64,000 nt of DNA from Natribaculum breve (GCF_023008585.1 NZ_CP095390.1:1922001-1986000), one strand, 5' to 3'; positions 34,245 to 44,541 are shown, counted from the first letter of the stretch. A program made the numbers and translations. Notes: generated by a model from the letters alone, not told the origin.

Positions 34245-36065
34245 ATGATGGACGACTCTGACCGGCAAGATCCGGAGGAGACGGTACGCGAAGCGGTCGA
34301 ACGGTCCAGAAGCGGTGCGCCGGCGGTCGGCGCGGTCGTCCGCGACCGCTTCTCGTCCGACGAGGTGTTCCAGCGGATCGTGGCGGCCGCCGACGAGGAG
34401 ATCACGTCGGGGAGTCGCGAACTGTTCTTCAGCGGCCTCGCGGCCGGCTTCGCGATCACGATCACGGTCTTGCTGTACGTCTCGATGGAGACGTCGACGA
34501 ACGGCGATCCGGTGTTGAGCGCCCTGCTGTATCCGCTCGGGTTCATCTACATCATCATCGGCGGCTACCAGCTGTACACGGAGAACACACTCCCGCCCGT
34601 CGCGCTCACCCTGGAGCGGCTGGCCAGCGTTCCGGCGTTGCTTCGCAACTGGACCGTCGTGCTGGCCGGAAACTTCGTCGGCGGTGCCGCCGGGGCGGCC
34701 GCCCTCGCGTGGGGCGGCGTGTTCTCCCCGGACGCGTCGGCGGTCGCGATCGAGGTCGCCCAGAAGGGAGTCGCGACGGACGGCTGGACGCTGTTTTTCA
34801 AGGCCGCGTTCGCCGGCCTGATCGTCGCGAGCGTCGTCTGGGTCGACTACGCCGCTCGAGACACCATCTCGCGGCTCGTGGTCGTCTACCTCGCCTTCCT
34901 CGCGATCCCGCTTGGGGGACTGTTCCACGTCGTCGTCTCTTTCTCGGAGATGCTGTACCTCGTCTTCCAGACCGACTTCTCGTTCGTCACCGGACTGACG
35001 GGCTTTGTCCTGCCAGTGTTGGTCGGGAACACCATCGGCGGCGTCTTGCTCCTGACGGTCGTCAACTACTTCCAGACCACGGAACGTCGACTCGAGTCCG
35101 CCCGGTTCGGGGGGACGGAGCGACAGCTCTCGATCCGCGAGTGGCTGTTCGGCGGGCTGGTTGGCCGGTCCTACGTACCGCTGGTCGACACCGCCGAGAT
35201 GTCCGCGACTGGCGGCGAGCAGTACCGCATCCTGGTCCCGATCGCGAATCCGCGAACCGAATCGCACCTGGTCGACCTCGCCTGCACGCTCGCGACGGGG
35301 AGAGACGACGCCGTCGTCCACGCCGTCCACATCGTCCAGGTGCCAGACCGGATGTCTCGTGGGTACGGCGTCGGTCAGAGCACGCAGATCGTCGCCGAGT
35401 CCGACGAACTGCTCGAGACAGCCCGCGAGACGGCGAACGCACACGGCGTCGAGTGTGAGACCTCGACCGTCGTCTCCCACCGATCGTTCGAGGAGATCTT
35501 CGACGTCGCCGAACGCAAGCGCGCGGATCTCGTGGTGCTCAGCTGGGACGACGACCGACTGTGGGCTGCCGGGCGAACCGACCGCTCGTTGAGCGACCTG
35601 GCCCGCCACCTTCCATCCGACTTCCTCGTGCTCAACGACGGCGAACTCGACGTCTCACGGATCCTCCTGCCGACCGCGTGCGACGGGCACTCGGAGCTGA
35701 GCGCCGAAGTCGGACGGGCGCTGCGCTCGAGCGTCGGCTCCGAGATCACGCTCTTGCACGTCGTCGACGACCCCGACGAGCGCGAGGAAGCCGAGGCCGC
35801 CCTCGCAGACTGGGCCGACGAGTACGGCTTCGACGACGGCGTCGACCGCGTGGTCGACAGCTCCGGCGACGTCGAGGGTGCGATCGCCCGCGAAGCGGCC
35901 GATCACAGCATGATCCTGATCGGGGCGACCGAGCGGGGACTGCTCTCGCGGCTCATGACCGAGTCGTTACACCTCGACGTCGTCAACGAGGTCGACTGCC
36001 CGGTGTTGCTCGCCGAGCGCGAGGCGGATCGGAACCTCCGCGAGCGGCTCCTGGGCCGACAGTAG
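34245..36065 (+). CDS. Fusion: formate/nitrite transporter-like domain plus two UspA domains
   Basis: 606 residues. The N-terminal ~320 residues have six hydrophobic segments with FNT-like features (ELFFSGLAAGFAITITVLLY, GNFVGGAAGAAALAW, LPVLVGNTIGGVLLLTVVNY). Two universal-stress domains follow (~322-463, starting QYRILVPIANPRTES, and ~468-600, starting VSRILLPTA, with ILIGATERGLLSRL). The fusion suggests a channel gated or monitored by nucleotide-binding Usp domains. Transported ion unknown; FNT members carry formate, nitrite or hydrosulfide. Start is the first of two Met. Confidence 0.85.
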   Translation: MMDDSDRQDPEETVREAVERSRSGAPAVGAVVRDRFSSDEVFQRIVAAADEEITSGSRELFFSGLAAGFAITITVLLYVSMETSTNGDPVLSALLYPLGFIYIIIGGYQLYTENTLPPVALTLERLASVPALLRNWTVVLAGNFVGGAAGAAALAWGGVFSPDASAVAIEVAQKGVATDGWTLFFKAAFAGLIVASVVWVDYAARDTISRLVVVYLAFLAIPLGGLFHVVVSFSEMLYLVFQTDFSFVTGLTGFVLPVLVGNTIGGVLLLTVVNYFQTTERRLESARFGGTERQLSIREWLFGGLVGRSYVPLVDTAEMSATGGEQYRILVPIANPRTESHLVDLACTLATGRDDAVVHAVHIVQVPDRMSRGYGVGQSTQIVAESDELLETARETANAHGVECETSTVVSHRSFEEIFDVAERKRADLVVLSWDDDRLWAAGRTDRSLSDLARHLPSDFLVLNDGELDVSRILLPTACDGHSELSAEVGRALRSSVGSEITLLHVVDDPDEREEAEAALADWADEYGFDDGVDRVVDSSGDVEGAIAREAADHSMILIGATERGLLSRLMTESLHLDVVNEVDCPVLLAEREADRNLRERLLGRQ

Positions 36066-36130
36066 ACGACGCGACAAGGCGCGGTCCGCCGACGTCAGGC
36101 TGAAATCCGTCGGGTGGCTATGGGCTGGCG

Positions 36131-37900
36131 ATGAACGCCGACGCGGTGCGCGAACGCGCGAGCGACCTTCCGCGAGAGCCCGGCGTCTACCAGTTTCGGG
36201 CCGAGGAAACGACACTCTACGTCGGCAAGGCGGTCGACCTCCGCTCGCGGGTGCGCTCGTACGCCGACCCGCGAAGCGCGCGCATTCGACGGATGGTCGA
36301 GCGCGCAGACGACCTCGAGATCGCGGTCACAGACACCGAGACGCAGGCGCTGTTGCTCGAGGCGAACCTGATAAAGCGCCACCAGCCCCGCTACAACGTC
36401 CGGCTGAAAGACGACAAGTCGTACCCGATGGTCCAGCTCACGGACCACGACGCGCCGCGGATCGAGGTGACCCGCGATCCGGACAGCGAGGGGCGGAGTG
36501 CCTCGAACGCGAGCGGTAGAACCGCGACGGTCTACGGCCCGTTCACGGACAAAGGACGGGTCGAGACGGTCGTGAAAGCACTCCGCGAGACCTACGGCGT
36601 CCGTGGTTGTTCGGACCACAAGTACGCCGGTCGCGACCGGCCGTGTCTCGACTACGAGATGGGGCTGTGTACCGCGCCCTGTACCGGCGAGATCGACCTC
36701 GAGAGCTATCGCGAGGACGTCGAGAGCGTCCGGCGGTTCTTCGAGGGTGAGACGGGCGTCCTCGCGGACCCGCTGCGCCGGGAGATGGAGGCCGCAGCAC
36801 AGGATCGAAACTTCGAACGCGCCGCGAACCGCCGGGATCGACTCGAGGCCGTCGAGGCCTTCCACGGCGAGGGTGGCGAGGCGGTCCAGTCGCGAAGCGA
36901 CGAACGGACCGTCGACGTCCTCGGCGTGGCGATCGAAGGCGACGAGGCGACGGTCGCCCGCCTGCGGGCCGAGGACGGCAAACTCGTCGAACGCGACCGC
37001 CACGGCCTCGCCGCGCCCGCCGGCGAGAACGAGGGCGTCCCCGCGGTGCTCGCGGCGTTCGTCGTGCAGTACTACGCCGAACGCGACCTGCCCGACGCCC
37101 TCTTGCTTCCCGAACGCCACGACGACGAGGAGATCGCGGCCTGGCTCGAGGCCGAAGGCGTCGCCGTCCGGGTACCCGGTGTGGGTCGGGAGGCGAAACT
37201 CGTCGACCTCGCGCTGAAGAACGCCCGGCGGAACGTCGGTCGCCGCGACGAGTGTGGCATGCTCGCCGACGCGCTCGGCCTCGAGTCGGCGGCACGAATC
37301 GAGGGCTTCGACGTGAGCCACGCCCAGGGGAAATCGGCGGTCGGGAGCGACGTCGCCTTCGTCGACGGCAGCGCGGAAAAAGGCGACTACCGACGGAAGA
37401 AACTGACCGACCAGAACGACGACTACGACAACATGCGCGCCCTGCTCGAGTGGCGCGCGCGCCGCGCCGTCGAGGGTCGAGACGACCGGCCCGACCCCGA
37501 TCTGCTGTTGATCGACGGCGGCGAGGGACAACTCGAGGCGGCCCGGGAGGCCCTCGCGGACGCCGGCTGGGACGTCCCCGCCGTCGCGCTCGCGAAGGCC
37601 GAAGAGCGCGTGATCGCCCCCGACCGCGAGTACGCCTGGCCGACCGACGCACCGCACCTGCACCTCCTGCAACGCGTTCGAGACGAAGCTCACCGCTTTG
37701 CGGTCCAGTACCACCAGACGGTCCGCGACGAGGTGAAGACGGTCCTAGACGACGTGCCCGGGATCGGACCCGAGACGCGAAAGCGACTGCTCGGCCGCTT
37801 CGGCAGCGTCGAGAACGTCCGCGAGGCGAGCCTCGAGGACCTCCAGAGCGTCGCGGGCGTCGGGGAGAAGACGGCTCGAACCGTCAAGGAGCGGCTGTAG
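36131..37900 (+). CDS. uvrC: UvrABC excinuclease subunit C
   Basis: 589 residues. Makes both incisions in nucleotide excision repair. GIY-YIG domain ([20 protein letters not shown]), Cys cluster ([11 protein letters not shown]), UvrB-binding region, RNase H-like endonuclease domain ([32 protein letters not shown]) and C-terminal HhH pair ([18 protein letters not shown]). A ~13-residue polar stretch ([13 protein letters not shown], near 122) before [10 protein letters not shown] looks like an insertion. No uvrA or uvrB in the window. Confidence 0.96.
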   Translation: MNADAVRERASDLPREPGVYQFRAEETTLYVGKAVDLRSRVRSYADPRSARIRRMVERADDLEIAVTDTETQALLLEANLIKRHQPRYNVRLKDDKSYPMVQLTDHDAPRIEVTRDPDSEGRSASNASGRTATVYGPFTDKGRVETVVKALRETYGVRGCSDHKYAGRDRPCLDYEMGLCTAPCTGEIDLESYREDVESVRRFFEGETGVLADPLRREMEAAAQDRNFERAANRRDRLEAVEAFHGEGGEAVQSRSDERTVDVLGVAIEGDEATVARLRAEDGKLVERDRHGLAAPAGENEGVPAVLAAFVVQYYAERDLPDALLLPERHDDEEIAAWLEAEGVAVRVPGVGREAKLVDLALKNARRNVGRRDECGMLADALGLESAARIEGFDVSHAQGKSAVGSDVAFVDGSAEKGDYRRKKLTDQNDDYDNMRALLEWRARRAVEGRDDRPDPDLLLIDGGEGQLEAAREALADAGWDVPAVALAKAEERVIAPDREYAWPTDAPHLHLLQRVRDEAHRFAVQYHQTVRDEVKTVLDDVPGIGPETRKRLLGRFGSVENVREASLEDLQSVAGVGEKTARTVKERL

Positions 37901-37996
37901 CAGAGGTACTCGTCACGGGAGACCGGCAACCGACAGCTATTATCAGACCGCCGACGGTTGGATAGGGCTTTGCTCTTGCAGCACCTCTGTTATTAC

Positions 37997-38293
37997 GTGT
38001 CCAACGACGACCCACTCGACGACCTGCTCGACGAACTCGACAGCCACGGCGACCTCGAGACCGCAGAACAGGTCCTGTCGATCCGCACGGAGACGCGGCG
38101 ATACGGGAAGCCGGTGACGATCGTCGAGGGGTTCGACCTCCCGAAGTCCGAGATCGAGTCGGTCGCCTCGGAGCTGAAATCAGCGATGGGGACCGGCGGA
38201 ACGGTCGACGAGGGACGGATCGAACTCCAGGGCGACCACCGCGACAGGGTTCCGGACCTGCTGCGCGAGCGCGGATTCGAAGTCAGGGAGTGA
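37997..38293 (+). CDS. Translation initiation factor eIF1 / SUI1
   Basis: 98 residues from a GTG start (SNDDPLDDLLDELDSH). The SUI1 core ETRRYGKPVTIVEGFDLPKS and DEGRIELQGDHRDRVPDLL controls start-site fidelity on the 30S subunit. An in-frame TTG at 37958 would add 13 residues (LLLQHLCYY) that look unlike the family, so the GTG is preferred. Follows uvrC on the same strand, 96 bp away. Confidence 0.9.
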   Translation: MSNDDPLDDLLDELDSHGDLETAEQVLSIRTETRRYGKPVTIVEGFDLPKSEIESVASELKSAMGTGGTVDEGRIELQGDHRDRVPDLLRERGFEVRE

Positions 38294-38429
38294 CCGCCGG
38301 CTGACCCGTGTCGGTGTCCTCGCACACCGGACGCGCGCCGGAACCGGCACACAGCCGACGGTTCGACGGTCGGGTCGTCCCCCTCGAGTCGGTACCACAC
38401 CTTTGTCAATCGGTCCCGTAGCACACAGT

Positions 38430-38918
38430 ATGAGTATCGAGATCCGACCGGCCACCGCAGCCGACCGCGAGGCGATCCGCGAGGTCGCCCGCGAGGCCTG
38501 GCACGACACCTACGACGAACTCGACGAGGAGACGATCGACGAGACGGTCGACGAGTGGTACGCCGACGACGAACTCGAGCGTGCCCTCTCGGAACCCGGG
38601 ACCGCCGTGCTCGTCGCCGAGAGCGACGACGAGGTCGTCGGCTTCACCCACGGCGTCGTCCAGGGAGACGAGGGCGACGTCTTGCGGATGTACGTCCGTC
38701 CCGACGACCAGCGAGCGGGGATCGGCACCGCCCTCCACGAGCGCCTGCGCGAGGACCTGGAAGACTTCAACATGGTTCGGATACGAGCGATCGACCTCGC
38801 GTCGAACGACGGCGGCCGCGCCTTCTACGAGGAACTGGGATTCGAGGAGAGCGGCGAGGGAACGGTCGAGATCGGCGACGAAGAACGAACGGAGGTGGTG
38901 TACACGCTCGAGTTGTAG
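38430..38918 (+). CDS. GNAT-family N-acetyltransferase
   Basis: 162 residues. IEIRPATAADREAIREVARE N-terminus, acetyl-CoA loop RPDDQRAGIGTALHERL (the Q/RxxGxG/A motif), and AFYEELGFEESGEG near the end. Substrate not deducible. ATG 38430 chosen over an in-frame upstream start. Convergent with priL. Confidence 0.9.
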   Translation: MSIEIRPATAADREAIREVAREAWHDTYDELDEETIDETVDEWYADDELERALSEPGTAVLVAESDDEVVGFTHGVVQGDEGDVLRMYVRPDDQRAGIGTALHERLREDLEDFNMVRIRAIDLASNDGGRAFYEELGFEESGEGTVEIGDEERTEVVYTLEL

Positions 38919-38942
38919 CGGATCGCGCCGTCGACGGCGTCC

Positions 38943-40019
38943 CTATGCCTCCCCGTCCCCGTCGGCCCGCGCCTCGCGCCAGTCCTCGAGGTCGTCGTCG
39001 TCGGTGTCGTCGATGCGCCGCTCGTAGTAGGCCATCGGGTGGGCGACCCGCTCACAGAGGTCGTCTTTGTTGACGCAGTCGCCGTAGGACTGCATCGTCG
39101 CACACGACGGCGGCGAGTACTCCGTCGGCGACGTCTCCCCGCTTATGTGGTCGGTCTGGTAGCGGGTCATCTCCTCGCCGAAGGAGGAGTTGACCCGGTA
39201 GAGTTCGACGATCTCGTCCGTGCTCATCCCGATGCTCGTGAGAAACGACGTGATCGCGAATCGGGAGTGGTGGGGCAGGTGTTCGCCCTTCTGGATGTCG
39301 TCGAGCAGGGCCTTCATACACGGCGGGAACAGCTCGGGGACGACCGTGTCGATCTCGCGAGTGAGGTCGAGATCCGAGAGGACCTCCCGGACCGCAGCGG
39401 CCTCCGACTCGAGTGCGCTCGCGATCGCGTCGGGAACGTCGAACGGCAACCCTTCTTCGACGCGCTCGCGGACGGCCTCCCGGCAGAGCGTCAGCAGTTC
39501 GGCCTCCGAGACGGGCACCTCGCCGTCCGCCAGTGCCCGGTTGACGAGTCGCCACTCGTCGCCCCACAGGTCCGCCGCCAGCGGCAGGTACGCACCGACG
39601 GCGATCCGGTAGCCCTCGCCCGTCTCGGAGACCGCGTCCTCGAGGTCGAACTCGGCCAGCAGCGTCTCGAGGTCGACGCCGGCGTTCTCGACGCTCTTGA
39701 GTTCGGTCGTGTCCTCGAGATCCGTGGTGAATCGATCGTAGGCCGTCTCGGCCTCCGCACGGGCGTACTTGCGGACGAGGACCGGCTGGTCGACGAGCGA
39801 GACGAGGACCCGGGCGACGGGATACGAGAGCAGTTCGGTGCGAACGTCCCGTCGTGGCTCGCCCGTCTCCCCCTCCTCGACGGCGGCGACGACCCGTTCG
39901 CGGGCGCGGTCGACGACCGCGTCGTCTTGCTCGACGACCGTCGCGAGGTCGACCGCCTCCGTCGCCACCGACTCGCGGGCGGCCTGGAGGAACGGGTATC
40001 GGGCGTGCAGTCGCTGCAT
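38943..40019 (-). CDS. priL: DNA primase large subunit
   Basis: 358 residues. PriL works with PriS to lay down primers. The C-terminal Fe-S domain is recognisable: PPCMKALL, SRFAITSFLTSIGMS, PSCATMQSYGDC and LCERVAHPMAYYERR supply the four Cys. MQRLHARYPFLQAARESV is the family N-terminus. TATA-like GTTTAAC (40051-40045) ~29 nt upstream, so leaderless. The much longer frame to 41042 is the antisense of neighbouring genes. The small subunit is not in the window. Confidence 0.94.
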   Translation of the reverse strand: MQRLHARYPFLQAARESVATEAVDLATVVEQDDAVVDRARERVVAAVEEGETGEPRRDVRTELLSYPVARVLVSLVDQPVLVRKYARAEAETAYDRFTTDLEDTTELKSVENAGVDLETLLAEFDLEDAVSETGEGYRIAVGAYLPLAADLWGDEWRLVNRALADGEVPVSEAELLTLCREAVRERVEEGLPFDVPDAIASALESEAAAVREVLSDLDLTREIDTVVPELFPPCMKALLDDIQKGEHLPHHSRFAITSFLTSIGMSTDEIVELYRVNSSFGEEMTRYQTDHISGETSPTEYSPPSCATMQSYGDCVNKDDLCERVAHPMAYYERRIDDTDDDDLEDWREARADGDGEA

Positions 40020-40187
40020 CGATCCTAGGATTTCGCTCGGACGGGTTAAACGCGATGATTGTCGGTCACGCCGGAAAATAGACGGGATCGACAGCCACGC
40101 GGCCGTCGATCGGCAGACGACCGCCAGCCGCGAGCGGTCCCCGCCGCAATGGGCGATTTCAAGAACCTCCGACACGTCAGTCGGGAT

Positions 40188-41048
40188 ATGCCACGGGCGA
40201 CCAGAGACGGCGTGTCGATCTACTACGAGCGCGACGAGACCGACGGCGACCCGGTCGTCTTCGTCCAGGGGCTGGGCTACGGGCGCTGGATGTGGCGCTG
40301 GCAGCGCGAGGTCGTCGCCGACGAGTACGACGTCGTCGCACCCGACAACCGGGGAACCGGCCGTTCGGACGACGGCCTGAACGCCGTCGTCCGCAAACTT
40401 CCCGGACGGCTCCGCAGGCTCGTCCTCGCCACGCTCGCCGGCTACTCGATCGAGGGACTCGCCGCCGACCTCGAGGCCGTCCTCGCCAACGCCGGCGTCT
40501 TCGACGCCCACGTCGTGGGCGCGAGCATGGGCGGGATGATCGCCCAGCAGTACGCCCTCGAGTACGATCGAGCGAAGACGTTGACGCTGTGTTGTACGAC
40601 CCACGGCGGCCCCGACGCGGTGCCGGTCCCCGACGAGACCCGGGAGCGGATCTTCGACGTTCCAGCGGGGGCGAACGAGCGCGAGACGCTCCGTCACCGG
40701 ATGCGACCCGCGTTCACCGAGCGGTTCACGAACCGGAACCCGCACCTGATGGACCGGATCATCGAGTGGCGACTCGAGCAGGACGCAGACGATCCGGCTC
40801 GGGAGGCACAGGCCGCCGCGGTGGCCGACTTCGACGTCAGCGAGTGGCTTCGGCGCATTCGCGTGCCGACGCTCGTACTCCACGGGACCGACGACCGCGT
40901 CGTCCCCGTCGAGAACGGACGATCGCTCCACGAGAAACTTCCGGACAGCCGCCTCGAGACGTTCGCGGGTGGGTCGCACCTGTTCTTCGTCGAGCAGGCA
41001 GACCGGGTCAACGAGACGTTCCTCGAGTTTCTCGACGAACACGCGTGA
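40188..41048 (+). CDS. Alpha/beta hydrolase
   Basis: 286 residues. Catalytic triad: Ser in GASMGGMIAQ, Asp in LHGTDDRVVPVENG, His in GGSHLFFVEQ. Oxyanion region VVFVQGLGYGRWMW. Similar to 3-oxoadipate enol-lactonase or generic esterase families; substrate unknown. ATG 40188 (MPRATRDGVSIYYE) chosen. Divergent from priL; an MFS gene follows 20 bp after the stop. Confidence 0.9.
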   Translation: MPRATRDGVSIYYERDETDGDPVVFVQGLGYGRWMWRWQREVVADEYDVVAPDNRGTGRSDDGLNAVVRKLPGRLRRLVLATLAGYSIEGLAADLEAVLANAGVFDAHVVGASMGGMIAQQYALEYDRAKTLTLCCTTHGGPDAVPVPDETRERIFDVPAGANERETLRHRMRPAFTERFTNRNPHLMDRIIEWRLEQDADDPAREAQAAAVADFDVSEWLRRIRVPTLVLHGTDDRVVPVENGRSLHEKLPDSRLETFAGGSHLFFVEQADRVNETFLEFLDEHA

Positions 41049-41068
41049 CTCGCGGGTGAGCGCAGCCG

Positions 41069-42379
41069 ATGTCGACGCCCAGGGCGGGAACGGCGACGGT
41101 CGGCCGTCCGCGGCGAGCGGTCGCGACGGTCGTGCTCGTCGTCTTCGTCGACCTGCTGGGCTTTGGCGTCATCATCCCGATCCTGCCCTACTACGTACGG
41201 AGTTTCGGCGTCAGCGACGTCTACATCGGGTTGCTCGCGGCGTCGTACTCGCTCATGCAGTTCGTCTTCGCGCCGCTGCTCGGCCGCCTGTCGGACCGTC
41301 ACGGCCGACGGCCGGTGATCATGCTGTCGCTCGCGGGCAGCGCCGTCGCGTGGACGGTCTTCGGCCTGGCGAGTGCGGTCTGGATGCTGTTCGTCTCGCG
41401 ACTGCTCGCGGGGGCGATGGGCGGCAATCTCGCCGCCGCACAGGCGTACGTCGCGGACGTCACGCCGGAAGCACGCCGCGCGGAGTCACTCGGCCTCGTC
41501 GGCGCGGCCTTCGGTCTGGGGTTCGTCTTCGGGCCCGCGATCGGCGGTTTCTTCGCCAGCGATACCGTCGTCGCGACCGCCGACGGTCTGTTGCCCGGCG
41601 TCGTCCCGGCGACGCGGTTCTCGATACCGAGTTTCGCCGCCGCCGCGCTCTCGCTTTGCAGTTTCGGGCTCGCAGCGACGTTCCTCGAGGAACCCGACCG
41701 GGTCCGGTCGCGAGGGCCGCGCGAGACGGTCGTCGGCCAGTTCGCGACCGCGCTGGGCGACGACCGACTCCGGGGACTCGTCGTCGCCTTCTTCCTGCTC
41801 TCGCTCGCGTTCTCCGGCGTCCAGGTGATGTTCATCCCCTTCGTCGCCGACGCCTACGGCTACGACGCGAGCCAGGCGGCGTTGCTCCTGACGTACGTCG
41901 GCGTCTGGGGCGTCTTCGTCCAGGGCGTGCTCGTCGGCAGGCTCACGCGGCGCGTGCCGATTCCGTGGATCGCCCTCGGGGGAAGCGTCGTCCTCACCGC
42001 GGCGCTCGCGCTGTTGCCGTTCTCGCCGCTCGTCGGTGACCTTCTCCCGATCGGAACCGTCTCGTTTCTGACGCCGCCGCTTCTCGTCTTGTTGCTCGCG
42101 CTTCCGCTGCTCTCGCTCGGCAACGGCCTGTTGAGCGTCGGCCTCACGACGCTCGTCTCGACGGCGGCCAGCGCGGAGACCCAGGGACGGGCGTTCGGCG
42201 TCACCCAGGGTGCGGGCAGCCTCGGTCGCACCGTCGGTCCGCCGATCATGGCGGCGCTGTACGCGGCGGCCGTCTACTGGTCGCCGTTCGTCGTCGGCGC
42301 GCTGTTGATCCTGCCCGTCTTCGCGATTCTCGTCGGAATGGTCCGCCGTGCCGCCGTCGCGACGGTCTCGAGTCGGTAG
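41069..42379 (+). CDS. MFS transporter, TetA-like
   Basis: 436 residues, 12 predicted membrane helices. Motif A GRLSDRHGRRPVIM between helices 2 and 3; N-terminal DLLGFGVIIPILPYYV is as in drug:H+ antiporters of the TetA/DHA1 group. Probably an efflux carrier. Follows the hydrolase gene by 20 bp (RBS-like GGGTGAG), possibly co-transcribed. Confidence 0.9.
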   Translation: MSTPRAGTATVGRPRRAVATVVLVVFVDLLGFGVIIPILPYYVRSFGVSDVYIGLLAASYSLMQFVFAPLLGRLSDRHGRRPVIMLSLAGSAVAWTVFGLASAVWMLFVSRLLAGAMGGNLAAAQAYVADVTPEARRAESLGLVGAAFGLGFVFGPAIGGFFASDTVVATADGLLPGVVPATRFSIPSFAAAALSLCSFGLAATFLEEPDRVRSRGPRETVVGQFATALGDDRLRGLVVAFFLLSLAFSGVQVMFIPFVADAYGYDASQAALLLTYVGVWGVFVQGVLVGRLTRRVPIPWIALGGSVVLTAALALLPFSPLVGDLLPIGTVSFLTPPLLVLLLALPLLSLGNGLLSVGLTTLVSTAASAETQGRAFGVTQGAGSLGRTVGPPIMAALYAAAVYWSPFVVGALLILPVFAILVGMVRRAAVATVSSR

Positions 42380-42460
42380 CCGGAACGGGGAACGGAGAGT
42401 TCGAAACGAACGCGACGGCAGAACGTCGAAAAGAGAGGGTCGTCCGACCGACTCGAGCGA

Positions 42461-43204
42461 TCAGTCGCTCTGGATCCGCGGGGCGAGCATGTACGTGACC
42501 TGGCCCTGGCCCTCGGCGAAGCCGAAGTGCATCTTGATCGGGAACTCCTCGCCGAGTTCGAGCGTGACCTCGGTATCCGAGGGGATGGCCTTGTTCATGT
42601 CCTTCAGGTAGTCGAGGCTGAAAAGCGAGTGAGCGGGACCGACCTGCAGCGAGATCAGGTCCGCCTCGGTGAGTTCGAGGTGGACGTCGTCGGTGTCGCC
42701 TTCCGCGTCGACGTAGAAGTACTCCTCGGCGTCGTCGACGCCGAGGGCGATGTGGTCGGAGACCATGTCGGCGGCCTTCACCGATCGGTTGACGTCCTTG
42801 CCCTCGAGGACGACCTCCGCGGGCAGGTCGAGGTCGGGAATGTCGGGTTCCTGGCGGATCGAGTCCGGATCGATGAGCGCGAGCGTGTACTCGAGACCGT
42901 CGATCTGGATCTGGAGCTTGCGGGTCTCTTCGTCGAGTTCGAGCTGGATGAGCTGGCCCGATTCCGCCATGCCGGCGATGTCCTCGAGTCGGGAGAGGTC
43001 GACGCCGATGAGCCCGCCGTCGGCCTCGTAGGATTCGAAGGCAGCCGCGTCGAGCGAGAGGTCGACCATCCCGACGTTGGCGGGGTCGACGGCGCGAATG
43101 GCGAGGCCCTCTTCCTCGAGGTGGATCTTGCACTCGTCGACCAGCACGCTGACGGAATCGAGCGCACTGGAGAGCGTTTCCGCGCTCACGATGGCCTTGA
43201 ACAT
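42461..43204 (-). CDS. DNA polymerase sliding clamp (PCNA)
   Basis: 247 residues. Trimeric ring tethering polymerases, ligase and nucleases to [23 protein letters not shown], the [12 protein letters not shown] segment, and C-terminal VTYMLAPRI (the classical LAPKIE region) identify it. TATA-like GCTTTTTATG (43238-43229) ~29 nt upstream of the ATG. Divergent from rlmE. Known haloarchaeal genomes carry one PCNA gene. Confidence 0.96.
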   Translation of the reverse strand: MFKAIVSAETLSSALDSVSVLVDECKIHLEEEGLAIRAVDPANVGMVDLSLDAAAFESYEADGGLIGVDLSRLEDIAGMAESGQLIQLELDEETRKLQIQIDGLEYTLALIDPDSIRQEPDIPDLDLPAEVVLEGKDVNRSVKAADMVSDHIALGVDDAEEYFYVDAEGDTDDVHLELTEADLISLQVGPAHSLFSLDYLKDMNKAIPSDTEVTLELGEEFPIKMHFGFAEGQGQVTYMLAPRIQSD

Positions 43205-43349
43205 ATGGATCGGGATACGAACGGTCGGCATAAAAAGCCACCCTTTACGGAGAGTCATGAGAAGACACCGCTCTCGAGGTCGCCCGGTCTGCGCTGGCGG
43301 TCGACGAACGACACGCGTATCCGACTCGACCGGCTACTCGAGACACCGA

Positions 43350-44129
43350 ATGAGCCGAAAGGACCACTACTACAACAAGGCCAAACAGGAGGGGTACCGC
43401 TCCCGGGCGGCCTACAAACTGAAGCAACTCGACGACCTCGAGAACGTCATCTCTCGAGGCGACACCGTCGTCGACCTCGGGGCCGCCCCCGGCGGATGGC
43501 TCCAGGTCGCCGCCGAGAAGGTCGGCCCGCAGGGGAAAGTGATCGGCGTCGACCTCCAGCGGATCAAGCCACTGCCCGAGCACGACGACCGGGTCGAGAC
43601 GGTCCGCGGCGACATGACCCAGGAACGGACCAGGGATCGCGTCGTCGACGCCGCGGGCGGCGAGGTCGACTGCGTCGTCTCGGACATGGCCCCGAACATG
43701 TCCGGCGAGTACTCCCTCGACCAGGCCCGGTCGCTGCACCTCGCCCGCCAGGCCTTCGAGACCGCACTCGAGTTACTCGACAGCGACGGCGACTTCGTCG
43801 TGAAGGTCTTCGAGGGGCCAGACGTCGACGACTTCCGGGCGGACGTCGAAGAGGAGTTCCAGTACGTCCGCGCGACCAGTCCGAAAGCCTCGCGCCAGGA
43901 GTCGTCCGAAATCTACCTCATCGGCAAGGGCCGACTCACCGCGCCCGTCCAGGAGGGCGACGAACTCGAGGTCGAGATCGTCGACGTCGGGAGCGAAGGC
44001 GACGGCATCGCCTCGGTCGACGGCTTCCGGCTGTTCGTGCCCGCGACCGAGGAAGGCGACGTCGTGACCGTCCGCGTCGAGGACGTCAAGCCGAACTTCG
44101 GGTTCGCCCAGCGGCTCGACCGATCGTAG
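43350..44129 (+). CDS. rlmE: 23S rRNA 2'-O-ribose methyltransferase RlmE with TRAM domain
   Basis: 259 residues. FtsJ/RlmE domain: RSRAAYKLKQLDD (catalytic Lys23), SAM loop DLGAAPGGWLQVA (42-54), Asp112 in SDMAPNMSG, Lys152 and Glu187 completing the K-D-K-E tetrad. An RNA-binding TRAM domain is appended (~198-255, EGDELEVEIVDVGSEGDGIA), as in haloarchaeal homologues. Start ATG MSRKDHYYNKAKQEGY. Confidence 0.94.
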   Translation: MSRKDHYYNKAKQEGYRSRAAYKLKQLDDLENVISRGDTVVDLGAAPGGWLQVAAEKVGPQGKVIGVDLQRIKPLPEHDDRVETVRGDMTQERTRDRVVDAAGGEVDCVVSDMAPNMSGEYSLDQARSLHLARQAFETALELLDSDGDFVVKVFEGPDVDDFRADVEEEFQYVRATSPKASRQESSEIYLIGKGRLTAPVQEGDELEVEIVDVGSEGDGIASVDGFRLFVPATEEGDVVTVRVEDVKPNFGFAQRLDRS

Positions 44130-44167
44130 ACGCTTCTGCCGGACGGCAATCTGATTCTGCCGGAGGC

Positions 44168-44347
44168 TCACTCCTCCTCCTCGTCGAGGCGACCGTGACG
44201 GTCGTCGATCTCGTCTAACACGTCGAGCGTCTTTCTGATCGAGGCGCGGATCGCGTCACTTCTGTTGACGAACTTGCCGTCGTCACCGACGTGGTCGTCC
44301 AGGTCGTCGAGCAGTTCCTGTGGGATTTCGACGCTAATCTTTGGCAT
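44168..44347 (-). CDS. CopG-family ribbon-helix-helix protein
   Basis: 59 residues. MPKISVEIPQELLDDLDDHV forms the beta strand and first helix; SDAIRASIRKTLDVLDEIDD the second helix, so a DNA-binding RHH fold. Could regulate a neighbour; it stands alone, convergent with rlmE. Stop TGA. Start ATG chosen as family N-terminus over a long upstream frame. Confidence 0.88.
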   Translation of the reverse strand: MPKISVEIPQELLDDLDDHVGDDGKFVNRSDAIRASIRKTLDVLDEIDDRHGRLDEEEE

Positions 44348-44458
44348 GGTCGGTTCGTTCGCATGCAGCGTCGTTAAGGCGTCGGTCCATCCCACGTCGA
44401 GACGCCACGATCGAGCGACGGAGGCGACCGTCCTCGCGACTCGAGTCTCGAAGCCTCG

Positions 44459-44541
44459 TAACGATCGCTGTGAGTCTGTACTACCGCAACCGCGACCCGT
44501 CGTGCGGTTGCGTCGGTACCCAGTCACAGCCGTCGTTATCA
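44459..44541. repeat. Long palindromic repeat, family 1, copy 4 (at tatCt stop)
   Basis: On the minus strand begins TGATAACGACGGCTGTGA at the tatCt TGA and ends ATCGTTACG. The core ACGACGGGTCGCGGTTGCGG is identical to copies 1 and 2, in inverted orientation on the + strand. Confidence 0.85.

Noticed and set aside
40020..41042. Extension of priL upstream in frame
   Set aside because: Reads antisense through the alpha/beta hydrolase; the family N-terminus MQRLHARYPF and TATA box fix the start at 40019.
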